Translations under genes and position numbers: made by a program
In this document: piece after piece, positions 16,673-24,258 of the stretch
How the letters are laid out: each line of letters opens with the position of its first letter
How positions within the stretch are numbered: position 1 is the first letter of the stretch
Source of the DNA: Bacillota bacterium
GTDB taxonomy: Bacteria > Bacillota > Clostridia > Christensenellales > UMGS416
Reading direction: 5' to 3'
DNA length: 64,000 nt
Assembly: GCA_023435705.1 (NCBI GenBank)
Contig: JAEYRH010000016.1
Coordinates: forward strand, 1 to 64,000
The notes under the pieces: model-generated
What the model saw: only the letters and a program-made list of their open reading frames with translations
Database searches by the model: none
What the model was told of the DNA's origin: nothing

Positions 16673-17431
16673 TTACAACTTTCTGCAGATTATCAGGATC
16701 ACGCCGGATTTTTCCGGTGTTTCCTCACTTGGCCAGCCAAATAGCCTGGCGAAGTAGCGCATGGACTCCGTCGTTTCCACAAAGCAGGCGTTGAGTTGTT
16801 CGATTGGTATCCCTGTGTCGCGGCGCCAGCTTTCTGACTGCGCCCGGAGCGTGTTGGCGGTGGGTTGGCCCAGAGTCTTTTCCACGGCAAAGCCGCTGCG
16901 CTCCGCCAGCGCTACAAAGCTATCGGCGGTGTATAACCGCAGGTGCCATGGGTTTTCCGGCTTGCCGGTGTTGTCTTGCGGTTCGTAGCCTTCTTTTGGA
17001 GCCGAGAGCAAAAGCCAGCGGCCTCGCTTGAGCACTCGCGCCAGCTCCCGGAGCAGCAAGTCGTCTCGCTCCATATGCTCCACCGTCTCAAAGCACGCGG
17101 CGCAGTCAAAGGAATTGTCCGGCAGGAAGGGGAGGCCGCCATTCAAATCAGCCTGGCGGAAAACCACGTTGCTGATGCCGGTCTCTTCGCACCGCGCTGC
17201 CCCCAGCGCCAGCAAGCCATCGTCTCGGTCAATGGCGGTCACGTTCTTGGCATGCCGTGCCAGCGAGAGAGCACCGTAGCCGCTGCCGCAGGCGCAGTCC
17301 AGCGCATTGGTGAGCCGACGCTTGCGCATGAACTCGGCAGCAAACTCATATCGTGCCAGGTGCTCCACACGCACAAAGAAGTTGGCGCTGCTCCGGTCAA
17401 AGGGGTCAATGCTCTCAGGGAATTTTGTCAT
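16673..17431 (-). CDS. Class I SAM-dependent methyltransferase
   Basis: About 252 residues with a Rossmann-like methyltransferase fold (Methyltransf_11/25 type). SAM-binding motif I is ALDCACGSGYGALSLA, with the acidic end of strand 2 at VTAIDRDD and motif IV-like DCAACFETVEHM. The following KRGRWLLLSAPKEGYEP and HLRLYTADSFVALAERSGF match the post-motif region of small-molecule or polysaccharide methyltransferases. The second of two ATGs (17431) is favoured because AAGGA lies 11 bases upstream. The acceptor substrate is unknown and the neighbours do not reveal it. Confidence 0.8.
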   Translation of the reverse strand: MTKFPESIDPFDRSSANFFVRVEHLARYEFAAEFMRKRRLTNALDCACGSGYGALSLARHAKNVTAIDRDDGLLALGAARCEETGISNVVFRQADLNGGLPFLPDNSFDCAACFETVEHMERDDLLLRELARVLKRGRWLLLSAPKEGYEPQDNTGKPENPWHLRLYTADSFVALAERSGFAVEKTLGQPTANTLRAQSESWRRDTGIPIEQLNACFVETTESMRYFARLFGWPSEETPEKSGVILIICRKL

Positions 17432-17464
17432 TGTTCTGTGCATTCCTTGCGAGTTGATTCGGAA

Positions 17465-18082
17465 TTAGTCATCAGAGGAAAATGTATTCTCCATGACCTC
17501 GGGTAACAAATCATAAATTGAATTTCCAATTTTTGATTCGAAATACTTCTTGATCTTGAATGTCCTTTTCCATTTGGGTATGATATTATCATGGATACCA
17601 TGCCTCATAGCCACGTTAACCATTCTTTTTTCCATCAATATGAATCCTGTATCGATTGCTAGAGTGTCACACAGTTGAATTAATAAATCATAATCATCAT
17701 AGTCAATCGACCGGATATAATTCTCTGCAAAACGATATTCATCATCAGTGCAATCCCATTTTCCAAATGCTTCCTTGATGTCTTTGTCCGGAAAAGAATG
17801 TGTCAGGCTGATTTTCGCAGCATCAGGCAACCCCTTTTCCATGCAAAAATGATATCCATCGATGCTATGCCTCATACCGGTGACGCCGAACCTTCTCCCA
17901 ATGTCATGCAGCATTCCCAAGGCGTGTGCCTTCTCAGCGTCCAGGTCTGGGCAGCTTTGTGCAATGTTCCTCGCTGCCAGCCCTGCATATTGCGAGTGCT
18001 TCACCCAAGGCCCCGGATTCATCCGGGAGGCTTCCTCTAGAAGCTCTTCCGCCATCTCAACTGAAAGCTTATTGATTAGCAT
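17465..18082 (-). CDS. HD domain phosphohydrolase-like protein
   Basis: A 205-residue protein with the HD-domain pattern: an early histidine in WVKHSQYAG, the HD pair in LGMLHDIGRRFGVTG, a further conserved region MRHSIDGYHF, and the late aspartate in LIQLCDTLAID. HD domains are metal-dependent phosphohydrolases of nucleotides or phosphorylated metabolites. ATG at 18082 follows GAGGTG; the longer frame to 18157 has no ribosome binding site. The gene is notably more AT-rich than its neighbours, which may point to separate ancestry. Substrate unknown. Confidence 0.75.
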   Translation of the reverse strand: MLINKLSVEMAEELLEEASRMNPGPWVKHSQYAGLAARNIAQSCPDLDAEKAHALGMLHDIGRRFGVTGMRHSIDGYHFCMEKGLPDAAKISLTHSFPDKDIKEAFGKWDCTDDEYRFAENYIRSIDYDDYDLLIQLCDTLAIDTGFILMEKRMVNVAMRHGIHDNIIPKWKRTFKIKKYFESKIGNSIYDLLPEVMENTFSSDD

Positions 18083-18250
18083 ATCAGCACCTCTGTGGGT
18101 CACACAATGATGAATTATATCATACTTGGTAACCATCACCCAATAGGGCAGATACATTTCCTGATAAGGGATGCCCAGAATTTAGCGCAAGCATTTCCCG
18201 ATGCCCATGGCAGTATGATATATGGATAGATCACTGTTTCGGGGGATGCC

Positions 18251-19387
18251 ATGAACTGGAAAGGCTGGCTGCTGGCAATCGCCACGGCGCTTCTGATGCT
18301 CGGGCTGGCATTGCAGCCGGTGGTGGCGCTCACGAGCGCCCGTGAAGGGCTTACGCTTTTCCTCACCGTGGTGCTGCCGTCGCTGCTGCCGTTCATGGTG
18401 TGTGCCCAGTTGTTCATCGAGAGCGGCGCTGCCTCTGCAGCGGGCAGGATGTTGAACCGCCTGATGCGGCCGCTCTTTGCCTGCCCTGGAGAATCGGCAT
18501 TTGCGCTCACTGCGGGGCTGCTGGCGGGATACCCCACCGGGGCAAGGCTTGCGCTGGACTTGTATGAGCAAGGCCTTGTCTCAAAGGAGGATGCCGCCCG
18601 CACCGGGCTGCTGGCCTCCTCCTGCGGGCCGGTGTTTATGCTGGGAGCGGTGGGCGCCGGGCTGCTCCAAAACCCTGCGGCGGGCTGGCTGATCCTCATC
18701 AGCCATGTGGCAGCCGTAGTGCTGACTGGAGTGTTGTTTTCCATCGGCGGCAATCGCTCTACCGGAGAAATCCGGCAGCCAGTGGCAGGGGAGGGCAGGC
18801 CGGTGATGGAAGCGTTTGGCGAGGCGATCAAAAAGACTGTGCTTACACTGTGGACTGTCGGGGGATATATCGTGTTGTTTTCTGTGCTCACCGCGCTGCT
18901 GCGACACTACAGCCTGCTGGCGCCGGTGGCGGCGGTGTTTGCCCCAGTGTTGAAACTGCTGGGCCTGGAGCAGGGGCTTGCGGCGCCTTTGGCCATTGGT
19001 GCAATCGAGATGACCAACGGCTGCAATGCTGTGGCCACGGCGCAGGCCACATTGGCAAACCGCTGCGCCGCAATGGCGGTGCTGGTTTCTTTCGGGGGCC
19101 TATGCATCCAGGCGCAGTCAATGCTCTTCCTTGCCAAGACCGGCCTTTCCTTTGGCCGGTTTCTGCTCATGAAAACAGTGCAGGCGGCGATTGCCTTCGC
19201 CGCCTGCCGTGTGTTTGCGTTATTGCCCGCGTTTGATGCGGTGCTGTGTATGGGCAGCATCGCCGTGCCCGGATTCACCTTCGCGTCGGCGCTGCTTTCC
19301 TCAGCTGTGTATACAGCCGGGGGGATGCTTGTGTTTGTGGGGCTCGGCTTCGTCAGCGGCCGCGCATCGACTCGCGGTTCTGCTTGA
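18251..19387 (+). CDS. ylbJ: Sporulation integral membrane protein YlbJ
   Basis: A 378-residue protein with about eight to ten hydrophobic segments. Features of the YlbJ family include VLPSLLPFMVCAQLFIESG near the start, GLLAGYPTGARL, LLASSCGPVFMLGAVG and AIEMTNGCNAVA, which are nucleoside-recognition/gate-like motifs. In B. subtilis ylbJ lies next to coaD and rsmD and is needed for spore cortex formation under SigE. Here it is on the opposite strand from coaD and rsmD and converges with them, overlapping the coiled-coil gene by 35 bases at the 3' ends. No SigE promoter could be read with confidence. Confidence 0.9.
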   Translation: MNWKGWLLAIATALLMLGLALQPVVALTSAREGLTLFLTVVLPSLLPFMVCAQLFIESGAASAAGRMLNRLMRPLFACPGESAFALTAGLLAGYPTGARLALDLYEQGLVSKEDAARTGLLASSCGPVFMLGAVGAGLLQNPAAGWLILISHVAAVVLTGVLFSIGGNRSTGEIRQPVAGEGRPVMEAFGEAIKKTVLTLWTVGGYIVLFSVLTALLRHYSLLAPVAAVFAPVLKLLGLEQGLAAPLAIGAIEMTNGCNAVATAQATLANRCAAMAVLVSFGGLCIQAQSMLFLAKTGLSFGRFLLMKTVQAAIAFAACRVFALLPAFDAVLCMGSIAVPGFTFASALLSSAVYTAGGMLVFVGLGFVSGRASTRGSA

Positions 19388-19796
19388 CAATATCGAGGCT
19401 CCTGGACACATAGCTCTCCAGGTCGGCCAGAATGTCTTCCACATACTCATTGGCGCTCTTCTTGATTTCCCGGGCGCTTGAGTGGGCGGCGGTCAGGATC
19501 TCCTCGGCACGCACGGCCGCCATGCGGGTGATCTCCTCCTGCTCTACCAGCTTGCGGGCCTTGCTCTCGGCATCGGCGATGATCGCCTCGGCTTCTTTCT
19601 CAGCATCGTAGAGGATTTGGTTCTTTTCACTCTGGATCGTCTGGGCTTCCATGATTTCCCGTGGCATGTTCTGCCGGATGTCGCCCACGATGTTCAGGCA
19701 TTTCTCCCTGTCCACCATTGCCTTGGTGGAAAACGGCACGTTGGATGCCTTCTCCAGCTCGTCCTGCAAATAGTCCAGCAATCCCATGATATTCAT
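19353..19796 (-). CDS. Coiled-coil protein of the coaD neighbourhood
   Basis: A 147-residue, almost wholly helical and charged protein. Residues about 55-110 (EKNQILYDAEKEAEAIIADAE and on) form a heptad-rich coiled coil resembling the stalk of ATP synthase b-subunit or DivIVA-like proteins, but there is no membrane helix. Small proteins of this kind commonly follow coaD in Clostridia; the function is not known to me. ATG at 19796 has GGAGGA upstream and is preferred over TTG at 19811. It is third in the rsmD-coaD operon, 40 bases after coaD, and its 3' end overlaps ylbJ. Confidence 0.7.
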   Translation of the reverse strand: MNIMGLLDYLQDELEKASNVPFSTKAMVDREKCLNIVGDIRQNMPREIMEAQTIQSEKNQILYDAEKEAEAIIADAESKARKLVEQEEITRMAAVRAEEILTAAHSSAREIKKSANEYVEDILADLESYVSRSLDIVKQNRESMRGR

Positions 19797-19836
19797 TCGT
19801 CCGTCCTCCAAATCAAGCGCTGCGGGCTTGCGCGTA

Positions 19837-20322
19837 TTAACGGCTCCGGTTCAGCGCGTTTTTGACAAATTCCAGGTTGGCCTGCGGGATCAGATCAGAA
19901 ATGTCGCCGCCGTGGCTGCCCACATCTTTTGCCATCGAGGAGCTGATGAATGAGTGTTCGATGGCGGTCATGATAAACACCGTTTCGATGCCGGGGGCCA
20001 GCTTGCGGTTCATGGAAGCGATCTGAAACTCCATCTCAAAATCGGAGAGAGCCCTCAGCCCGCGTACAATGGCCTGCGCGTCTAGGCTCTTGGCATAGTC
20101 TGCAAGAAGTCCGCCGAAGCTTGCCACGGTCACGTTGGGAAGGTGGGCCACAGCTTTCTCCAACATCAGCACCCGTTCTTCCAAAGAGAACGTGGCTTTC
20201 TTCGCCGCGTTGTGAAGCACTGCCACCACCAGCTTGTCACACAGGCGGCTGGCCCGCTCCGCAACGTCGATATGGCCCACAGTGGCCGGATCAAAGCTGC
20301 CTGGATAGATCCAAAGGCTCAT
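19837..20322 (-). CDS. coaD: Pantetheine-phosphate adenylyltransferase CoaD
   Basis: A 161-residue enzyme that adenylates 4'-phosphopantetheine in coenzyme A synthesis. It has the nucleotidyltransferase motif IYPGSFDPATVGHIDV at the N-terminus, VRGLRALSDFEMEFQIASMNR in the middle, and the late IEHSFISSSMAKDVGSHGGD. Start at 20322 fits the family N-terminus and an AGGAAG site; the long upstream extension is out-of-frame rsmD sequence. ATG overlaps the rsmD stop as ATGA, so the two are coupled. Confidence 0.97.
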   Translation of the reverse strand: MSLWIYPGSFDPATVGHIDVAERASRLCDKLVVAVLHNAAKKATFSLEERVLMLEKAVAHLPNVTVASFGGLLADYAKSLDAQAIVRGLRALSDFEMEFQIASMNRKLAPGIETVFIMTAIEHSFISSSMAKDVGSHGGDISDLIPQANLEFVKNALNRSR

Positions 20323-20867
20323 TGGTCTTCCTGCCTTTTGTAGAATGAAAACGCTGCCGCACCATAGGTGCGCGTGCCGGTCTTGACAAGCTGCGCTACC
20401 GTATCCGGCAGAGTATCGGTGGAGCTGTGCTCCGCCACAACCACGCCGCCTGGAGCGAGCAGCCTCGCGCAAATCTCGATTGCCTTGATGAGCAGCCCGG
20501 ATGCGTAGGGTGGATCCAGGAACACCAGATCGAAGATCCTGCCGGAGAGCTGCTTGACCCCGGTGAAAAAATCCGTTTGGTGAATTTCCACCTGATATAG
20601 CACTCCCAAAGACCGGGCGTTGTCTTGGAGCAGCTTTGCTGCCGCGCGGTCATGCTCAAACAGCACAGCCTCCGCCGCACCACGGCTCAACGCTTCGAAC
20701 GAAAGCGCCCCGCTGCCGGCAAACCCATCGAGCACCCTGGCATTTCCAATGATGCCATGCAGGATGTTGAACAGCGCGCCCCGCGCCTTGTCGCCGGTGG
20801 GGCGGGTGGAGCTGCCGGGTGGCGCAACAATAGTCCTGGATCGGAGCTTTCCGGCGATGATACGCAA
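20319..20867 (-). CDS. rsmD: 16S rRNA (guanine966-N2)-methyltransferase RsmD
   Basis: About 182 residues. Conserved N-terminal RIIAGKLRSRTIVAPPG, then RPTGDKARGALFNIL, SAM motif LDGFAGSGALSFEALSRGA and the catalytic DPPY (FLDPPYASG). The family methylates G966 of 16S rRNA. I prefer TTG at 20867 as the start because GGAGG lies at ideal distance and family members begin at this point; the ATG at 20882 is followed, not preceded, by that site. First gene of the rsmD-coaD-coiled-coil operon. Confidence 0.94.
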   Translation of the reverse strand: MRIIAGKLRSRTIVAPPGSSTRPTGDKARGALFNILHGIIGNARVLDGFAGSGALSFEALSRGAAEAVLFEHDRAAAKLLQDNARSLGVLYQVEIHQTDFFTGVKQLSGRIFDLVFLDPPYASGLLIKAIEICARLLAPGGVVVAEHSSTDTLPDTVAQLVKTGTRTYGAAAFSFYKRQEDQ

Positions 20868-21065
20868 ACTTGAAGCCTCCATCGTGGCTGATCATTGCCG
20901 TATTTACATTATTTTACTATAAGTGGATGCGCTTCACAAGCAAGAATCATCCTGTGGTGTTATGAGAATCACTCTGACACTCCATGAAATCTTCGAAAGA
21001 ACGAACTTTATTGTCTGTTTTCCTGCACTGGTCATCGGGCATCTATTCTGGGAAGGACGTGGCTT

Positions 21066-22757
21066 ATGAAGAGTATTATTCAATGTGATGAATCAAAGTG
21101 TGAGGGCTGCAACCGCTGCCTTAGGGTGTGCCCGGTGGATGGCGCAAACCTTGCCTACCATGCGGCTGGCGCTTGCTGCGTGAAGTTGGATTCCGATCGA
21201 TGCATTCAGTGCGGTGCGTGCATTTCCATATGCCAGCATGGAGCGCGTTATTATCTGGATGATACCGAGCGATTTTTTCGCGATTTGGAAAGTGGTGCTG
21301 AGATCAGCCTGATTGTAGCCCCTGCCGGCCGCACCAACTTCTCTGACCTGCCCGGCGTGCTCACCTGGCTGAGGGGTCTTGGTGCAAGGTCGGTTTTTGA
21401 TGTCTCCCTCGGCGCTGACATCTGCACCTGGGCCCATATCCGCATGATTGAGCAGACCAACCCGGGCCCTGTCATCACCCAGCCATGCCCGGTTATTGTG
21501 AACTACATCACCAAGTATCAGCCGGAATTGGCTGGCAACCTCTCTCCTATTCACAGCCCAATGCTTTGCACGGCGATCTTCATGAAGAAAGTGATGGGTG
21601 TGGGTGGAAAAATTGCGGCGCTCTCACCCTGCATTGCAAAAAGCAGCGAGTTTGATGCCACCGGCTTGGTGGACTATAACATAACCTTCCGGGCGCTGCA
21701 AGATTTCATGGATCAGCACAGTGTCAGGCTTTCGGCTGAGCCGTTTGAGTTTGACCACATTGATTCCTCATTGGGCCGCCTTTTCCCTATGCCAGGAGGC
21801 CTCAAGGAGAACCTGGAGCATTATTTGGGCAATACCCTGCGTGTGGATCGCAGCGAGGGCCAGCAGCATGTTTACAGGGCGCTGGATCAATACGCTCAGG
21901 AGCCTCTTGACAACCTTCCGGCTGTGTTTGATGTGCTCAATTGCCCCGAAGGCTGCAACCAGGGCACCGGATGCGGCAATAGCCCTTCGGTATTTGCGAT
22001 TCACAGCAAGATGCACAAGGAACGTAGAGCCGTGACACAAGCCAGCCAAGCCGACAAAGCCATGATGGCCGAGTTGTTTGACCGATTTGACAAACGGCTG
22101 AACTGGAAGGATTTTACCCGATCCTATCCGATCCATCCTGTTCCGGTGCGCCATGTGGATGCGCGCGCCATGGAAGAGGCGTTCCTTTCGCTTGGAAAAA
22201 CCAATGATGTTGAGCGGCATCATAACTGCAGTGCTTGCGGTTTTGACACTTGCCAGGAAATGGCGATTCGGATTGCTCGCGGTGAAAACGTGCCGGAGAA
22301 TTGCATCGAGAAAAACCGCTTGACAGTGCGCAGCGAGCATCAGGCATTGATACAGGAGAAAAAGCAGAACGAGCTGAACATTGAGCAGATGGCAGCGGAA
22401 GTCAATGAGATCAAGCGCCTGTATGACGATGTGCTTCAGGCTGTGAAAGACATTGACAGCGCAATCGCCGGTTACCAGGGCATGGCTGACGTGGTCAATT
22501 CCATTGCGATGCAGACCAACTTGCTGGCGCTGAACGCTTCCATTGAAGCTGCCCGTGCAGGCCGCCATGGCAGCGGCTTTGCTGTGGTCGCAGATGCGAT
22601 CCGCAAACTGGCGCTTGATTCACAGGAGGCAGTGAAGGAATCCATGGAAACAAGCCGGTTTGCTGCCAGCTCCATCGAGGAAATCAACACCTCCAGCCAT
22701 AATGTGCAGCAGTCGCTGTATAAAGTGACCGAGTATCTAAGCGAGATCTCAAGGTAA
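21066..22757 (+). CDS. [FeFe]-hydrogenase-like domain fused to a cytoplasmic chemoreceptor signalling domain
   Basis: A 563-residue soluble protein. Residues 7-60 hold two ferredoxin-type [4Fe-4S] motifs (CEGCNRCLRVCP, CIQCGACISIC). Residues about 75-310 resemble the H-cluster domain, with possible ligands Cys141 (TQPCP), Cys189 (LSPCIAKSSEF) and Cys293/Cys297 (CPEGC). A further four-cysteine Fe-S domain spans 388-413 (CSACGFDTC and a later Cys). Residues about 430-563 are an MCP signalling hairpin (TNLLALNASIEAARAG, GFAVVADAIRKLA). No membrane segments. The proton-relay cysteine of the usual TSCCP motif is proline here, so a sensory rather than catalytic role is likely. An AAGGA site precedes ATG. 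It is monocistronic, with no che genes near. Confidence 0.88.
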   Translation: MKSIIQCDESKCEGCNRCLRVCPVDGANLAYHAAGACCVKLDSDRCIQCGACISICQHGARYYLDDTERFFRDLESGAEISLIVAPAGRTNFSDLPGVLTWLRGLGARSVFDVSLGADICTWAHIRMIEQTNPGPVITQPCPVIVNYITKYQPELAGNLSPIHSPMLCTAIFMKKVMGVGGKIAALSPCIAKSSEFDATGLVDYNITFRALQDFMDQHSVRLSAEPFEFDHIDSSLGRLFPMPGGLKENLEHYLGNTLRVDRSEGQQHVYRALDQYAQEPLDNLPAVFDVLNCPEGCNQGTGCGNSPSVFAIHSKMHKERRAVTQASQADKAMMAELFDRFDKRLNWKDFTRSYPIHPVPVRHVDARAMEEAFLSLGKTNDVERHHNCSACGFDTCQEMAIRIARGENVPENCIEKNRLTVRSEHQALIQEKKQNELNIEQMAAEVNEIKRLYDDVLQAVKDIDSAIAGYQGMADVVNSIAMQTNLLALNASIEAARAGRHGSGFAVVADAIRKLALDSQEAVKESMETSRFAASSIEEINTSSHNVQQSLYKVTEYLSEISR

Positions 22758-22770
22758 GCGCTCACCATTT

Positions 22771-22799
22771 TTGACAACAACATGTGAGTGTGTTATGCT
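22771..22799 (+). promoter_or_regulatory. Strong sigma-A promoter of the predicted structured RNA
   Basis: TTGACA (22771-22776), a 17-base spacer and TATGCT (22794-22799). The expected start, near 22806, is exactly the first base of the closing helix of the RNA described next. Confidence 0.75.
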
Positions 22800-22805
22800 T
22801 TTCGT

Positions 22806-23040
22806 TGCGGCGCGCGCGGGTCTGTGGCTGAAAATCGATGCCAGTCGCGGGCAAAACGATCCACGTAACCCACAGCAAGCGGGCAGACGCCCGGTGCAGG
22901 TGGCGAGCATGGCGCGGTTTAGAAGTAAGTCCGGCCGGATAACCAAGCCGAGAGGGCCAATCGTGAGGTAGTTGCCAAGCAACCGTCCCAGCCGGCGAAT
23001 GTGGGGCCAAAAGCCAGGTCAGCCGTTGTGCGCCGCATCA
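22806..23040 (+). ncRNA. Candidate structured non-coding RNA, about 235 nt, family not recognised
   Basis: The region between two genes has no credible ORF but a strong promoter and extensive pairing. Bases 22806-22815 (TGCGGCGCGC) pair with 23028-23037 (GTGCGCCGCA) in a ten-pair closing helix with one G-U. Inside are local hairpins: CTGTGG/CCACAG (about 22822-22875), CGGGC-AGAC-GCCCG (about 22879-22892) and GTTGC-CAA-GCAAC (about 22971-22983). GGCTGA near 22827 can alternatively pair with TCAGCC near 23019. I compared it from memory with 6S, SRP, tmRNA, RNase P and common riboswitches and found no match. A second hairpin (23101-23120) could mark a longer 3' end. Confidence 0.5.
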
Positions 23041-23122
23041 TGATGTTTACCCCTTTCAGTGGGTCATAAAAGCCAGTTTTACGCACGGACGCGCGCATTG
23101 GGAAACCGAGGACGGTTTTCAG

Positions 23123-23236
23123 TTATCCACAGGAATCTTGGCGGTTATTATGCAAAACATCCCGCAGTAAGTCGAATCATGAATCAAAATGTTAACTGGT
23201 TTTTAACTACCCACAGATTTTATCCACAATTCCACA
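23123..23236 (+). promoter_or_regulatory. Cluster of DnaA-box-like sites
   Basis: Two perfect TTATCCACA 9-mers at 23123-23131 and 23220-23228, same strand, plus weaker neighbours CTACCCACA (23208-23216) and TTCCACA (23230-23236), in AT-rich gene-free DNA. No dnaA or dnaN gene lies in the window, so this may be a DnaA-binding or titration locus rather than an origin. Confidence 0.45.
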
Positions 23237-23319
23237 AGCCGTGCCTGTGACTGCGCCATATGATAGGTTCGGCGATTTCAACGCAAAATCTGCTGGCGAA
23301 ACAGGAGGATTTCCATCGG

Positions 23320-24258
23320 ATGATCGCCGCAATGTGCGCCAATCCCTGTGTAGACAGGACGGTTGAGATTGAGAAATTCACACCCGGAGGCATGAACCGC
23401 ATCCTGCGCACGCGTGAAGATGGCAGCGGCAAGGGTGTCAACATCGCGCTGGCCTGCGAAAAGCTCGGCATGCATTCGGTTTGCCTTGGCTTCATGCCGG
23501 AGCAGGGTAACAAGCTTGTGCTGGGCAGGCTTGACGCCAGCGGTTGCCAGAGCGAGTTCGTGGCCTGCCCCGGCGCGGTGCGCGTGAATCTGAAGGTGCT
23601 GGACCGTTCCACTGGCGTCATCACGGAGATCAATGAAGGCGGTCCTGCTGTGGATGACGCTCTGGTGGAGTGTTTGATCAAGACCGCGCTCAACTGGGCT
23701 GCCCGGTGCTCCTTTTTGGTGCTGACCGGCAGCACACCGCCCGGTTGCCCGCCAGATATCTACCGCCGGATTACCGAAACGGTGAAGAGGGAAGCCCCTG
23801 GCTGCCGCGTGGTGCTGGATGCAGAAGGCGCACGGCTATCGGAGGGTTTGAAGGCGGTGCCATTTCTGGTCAAGCCCAACCGATATGAGTTGGAGCTGCT
23901 TTGTGGTCACAGCCTGGAGTCCATCGCTGACATCCACGCCGAGGCGCAAAGGCTGATCGAGCAAGGCGTAGCGATCGTGGCAGTGTCGCTGGGCAGTGAG
24001 GGGGCCTATATCACCGATGGGAAACAAGCCTTCCACGCTGCCGCCATGGATGTGCCGGTGCGCAGCACTGTGGGCGCGGGCGACTCAATGGTGGCCGGCA
24101 TGTTGCTGGCGCTTGATCGGGGGTTGCCGCTTGAGGAAGTGCTCCGTCATGCGGTTGCCGCCGCTTCGTCCAGTGTGACCACGGAGGGCACGGGGCTGAT
24201 AGACGAACCATTGTTCCGGCAGCTGCTGCCGGATGTGGAATGGAAGGCAGTGATGTAA
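23320..24258 (+). CDS. PfkB-family sugar kinase, 1-phosphofructokinase-like
   Basis: About 312 residues of the ribokinase superfamily. The N-terminal NPCVDRTVEIEKFTPGGMNR, the glycine-rich GKGVNIALACEKLG and the C-terminal signature STVGAGDSMVAGML with the catalytic aspartate place it with FruK/LacC-type phosphosugar kinases. FKPN-like LVKPNRYELELL is also present. ATG at 23320 follows AGGAGG by 11 bases and gives the usual family N-terminus; a longer frame to 23260 is possible. It overlaps thrB by one base (TAATG). No PTS genes lie nearby, so the substrate (fructose-1-phosphate, tagatose-6-phosphate or other) is undecided. Confidence 0.82.
   Translation: MIAAMCANPCVDRTVEIEKFTPGGMNRILRTREDGSGKGVNIALACEKLGMHSVCLGFMPEQGNKLVLGRLDASGCQSEFVACPGAVRVNLKVLDRSTGVITEINEGGPAVDDALVECLIKTALNWAARCSFLVLTGSTPPGCPPDIYRRITETVKREAPGCRVVLDAEGARLSEGLKAVPFLVKPNRYELELLCGHSLESIADIHAEAQRLIEQGVAIVAVSLGSEGAYITDGKQAFHAAAMDVPVRSTVGAGDSMVAGMLLALDRGLPLEEVLRHAVAAASSSVTTEGTGLIDEPLFRQLLPDVEWKAVM

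Noticed and set aside
21066..22757. Calling this gene a catalytic [FeFe] hydrogenase
   Set aside because: The proton-relay cysteine is missing, the L1-L3 motifs are divergent, and a chemoreceptor output domain is attached.
22806..23040. Assignment of the structured RNA to 6S, SRP, RNase P, tmRNA, or a cobalamin or other riboswitch
   Set aside because: None of the conserved cores I know (such as the SRP GGAAGCAG loop, RNase P GAGGAAAGTCC or B12-box) is present, and the next gene is not a typical riboswitch target.
23123..23236. Chromosomal replication origin
   Set aside because: Only two perfect DnaA boxes and no dnaA, dnaN, rpmH or other origin-linked genes nearby.
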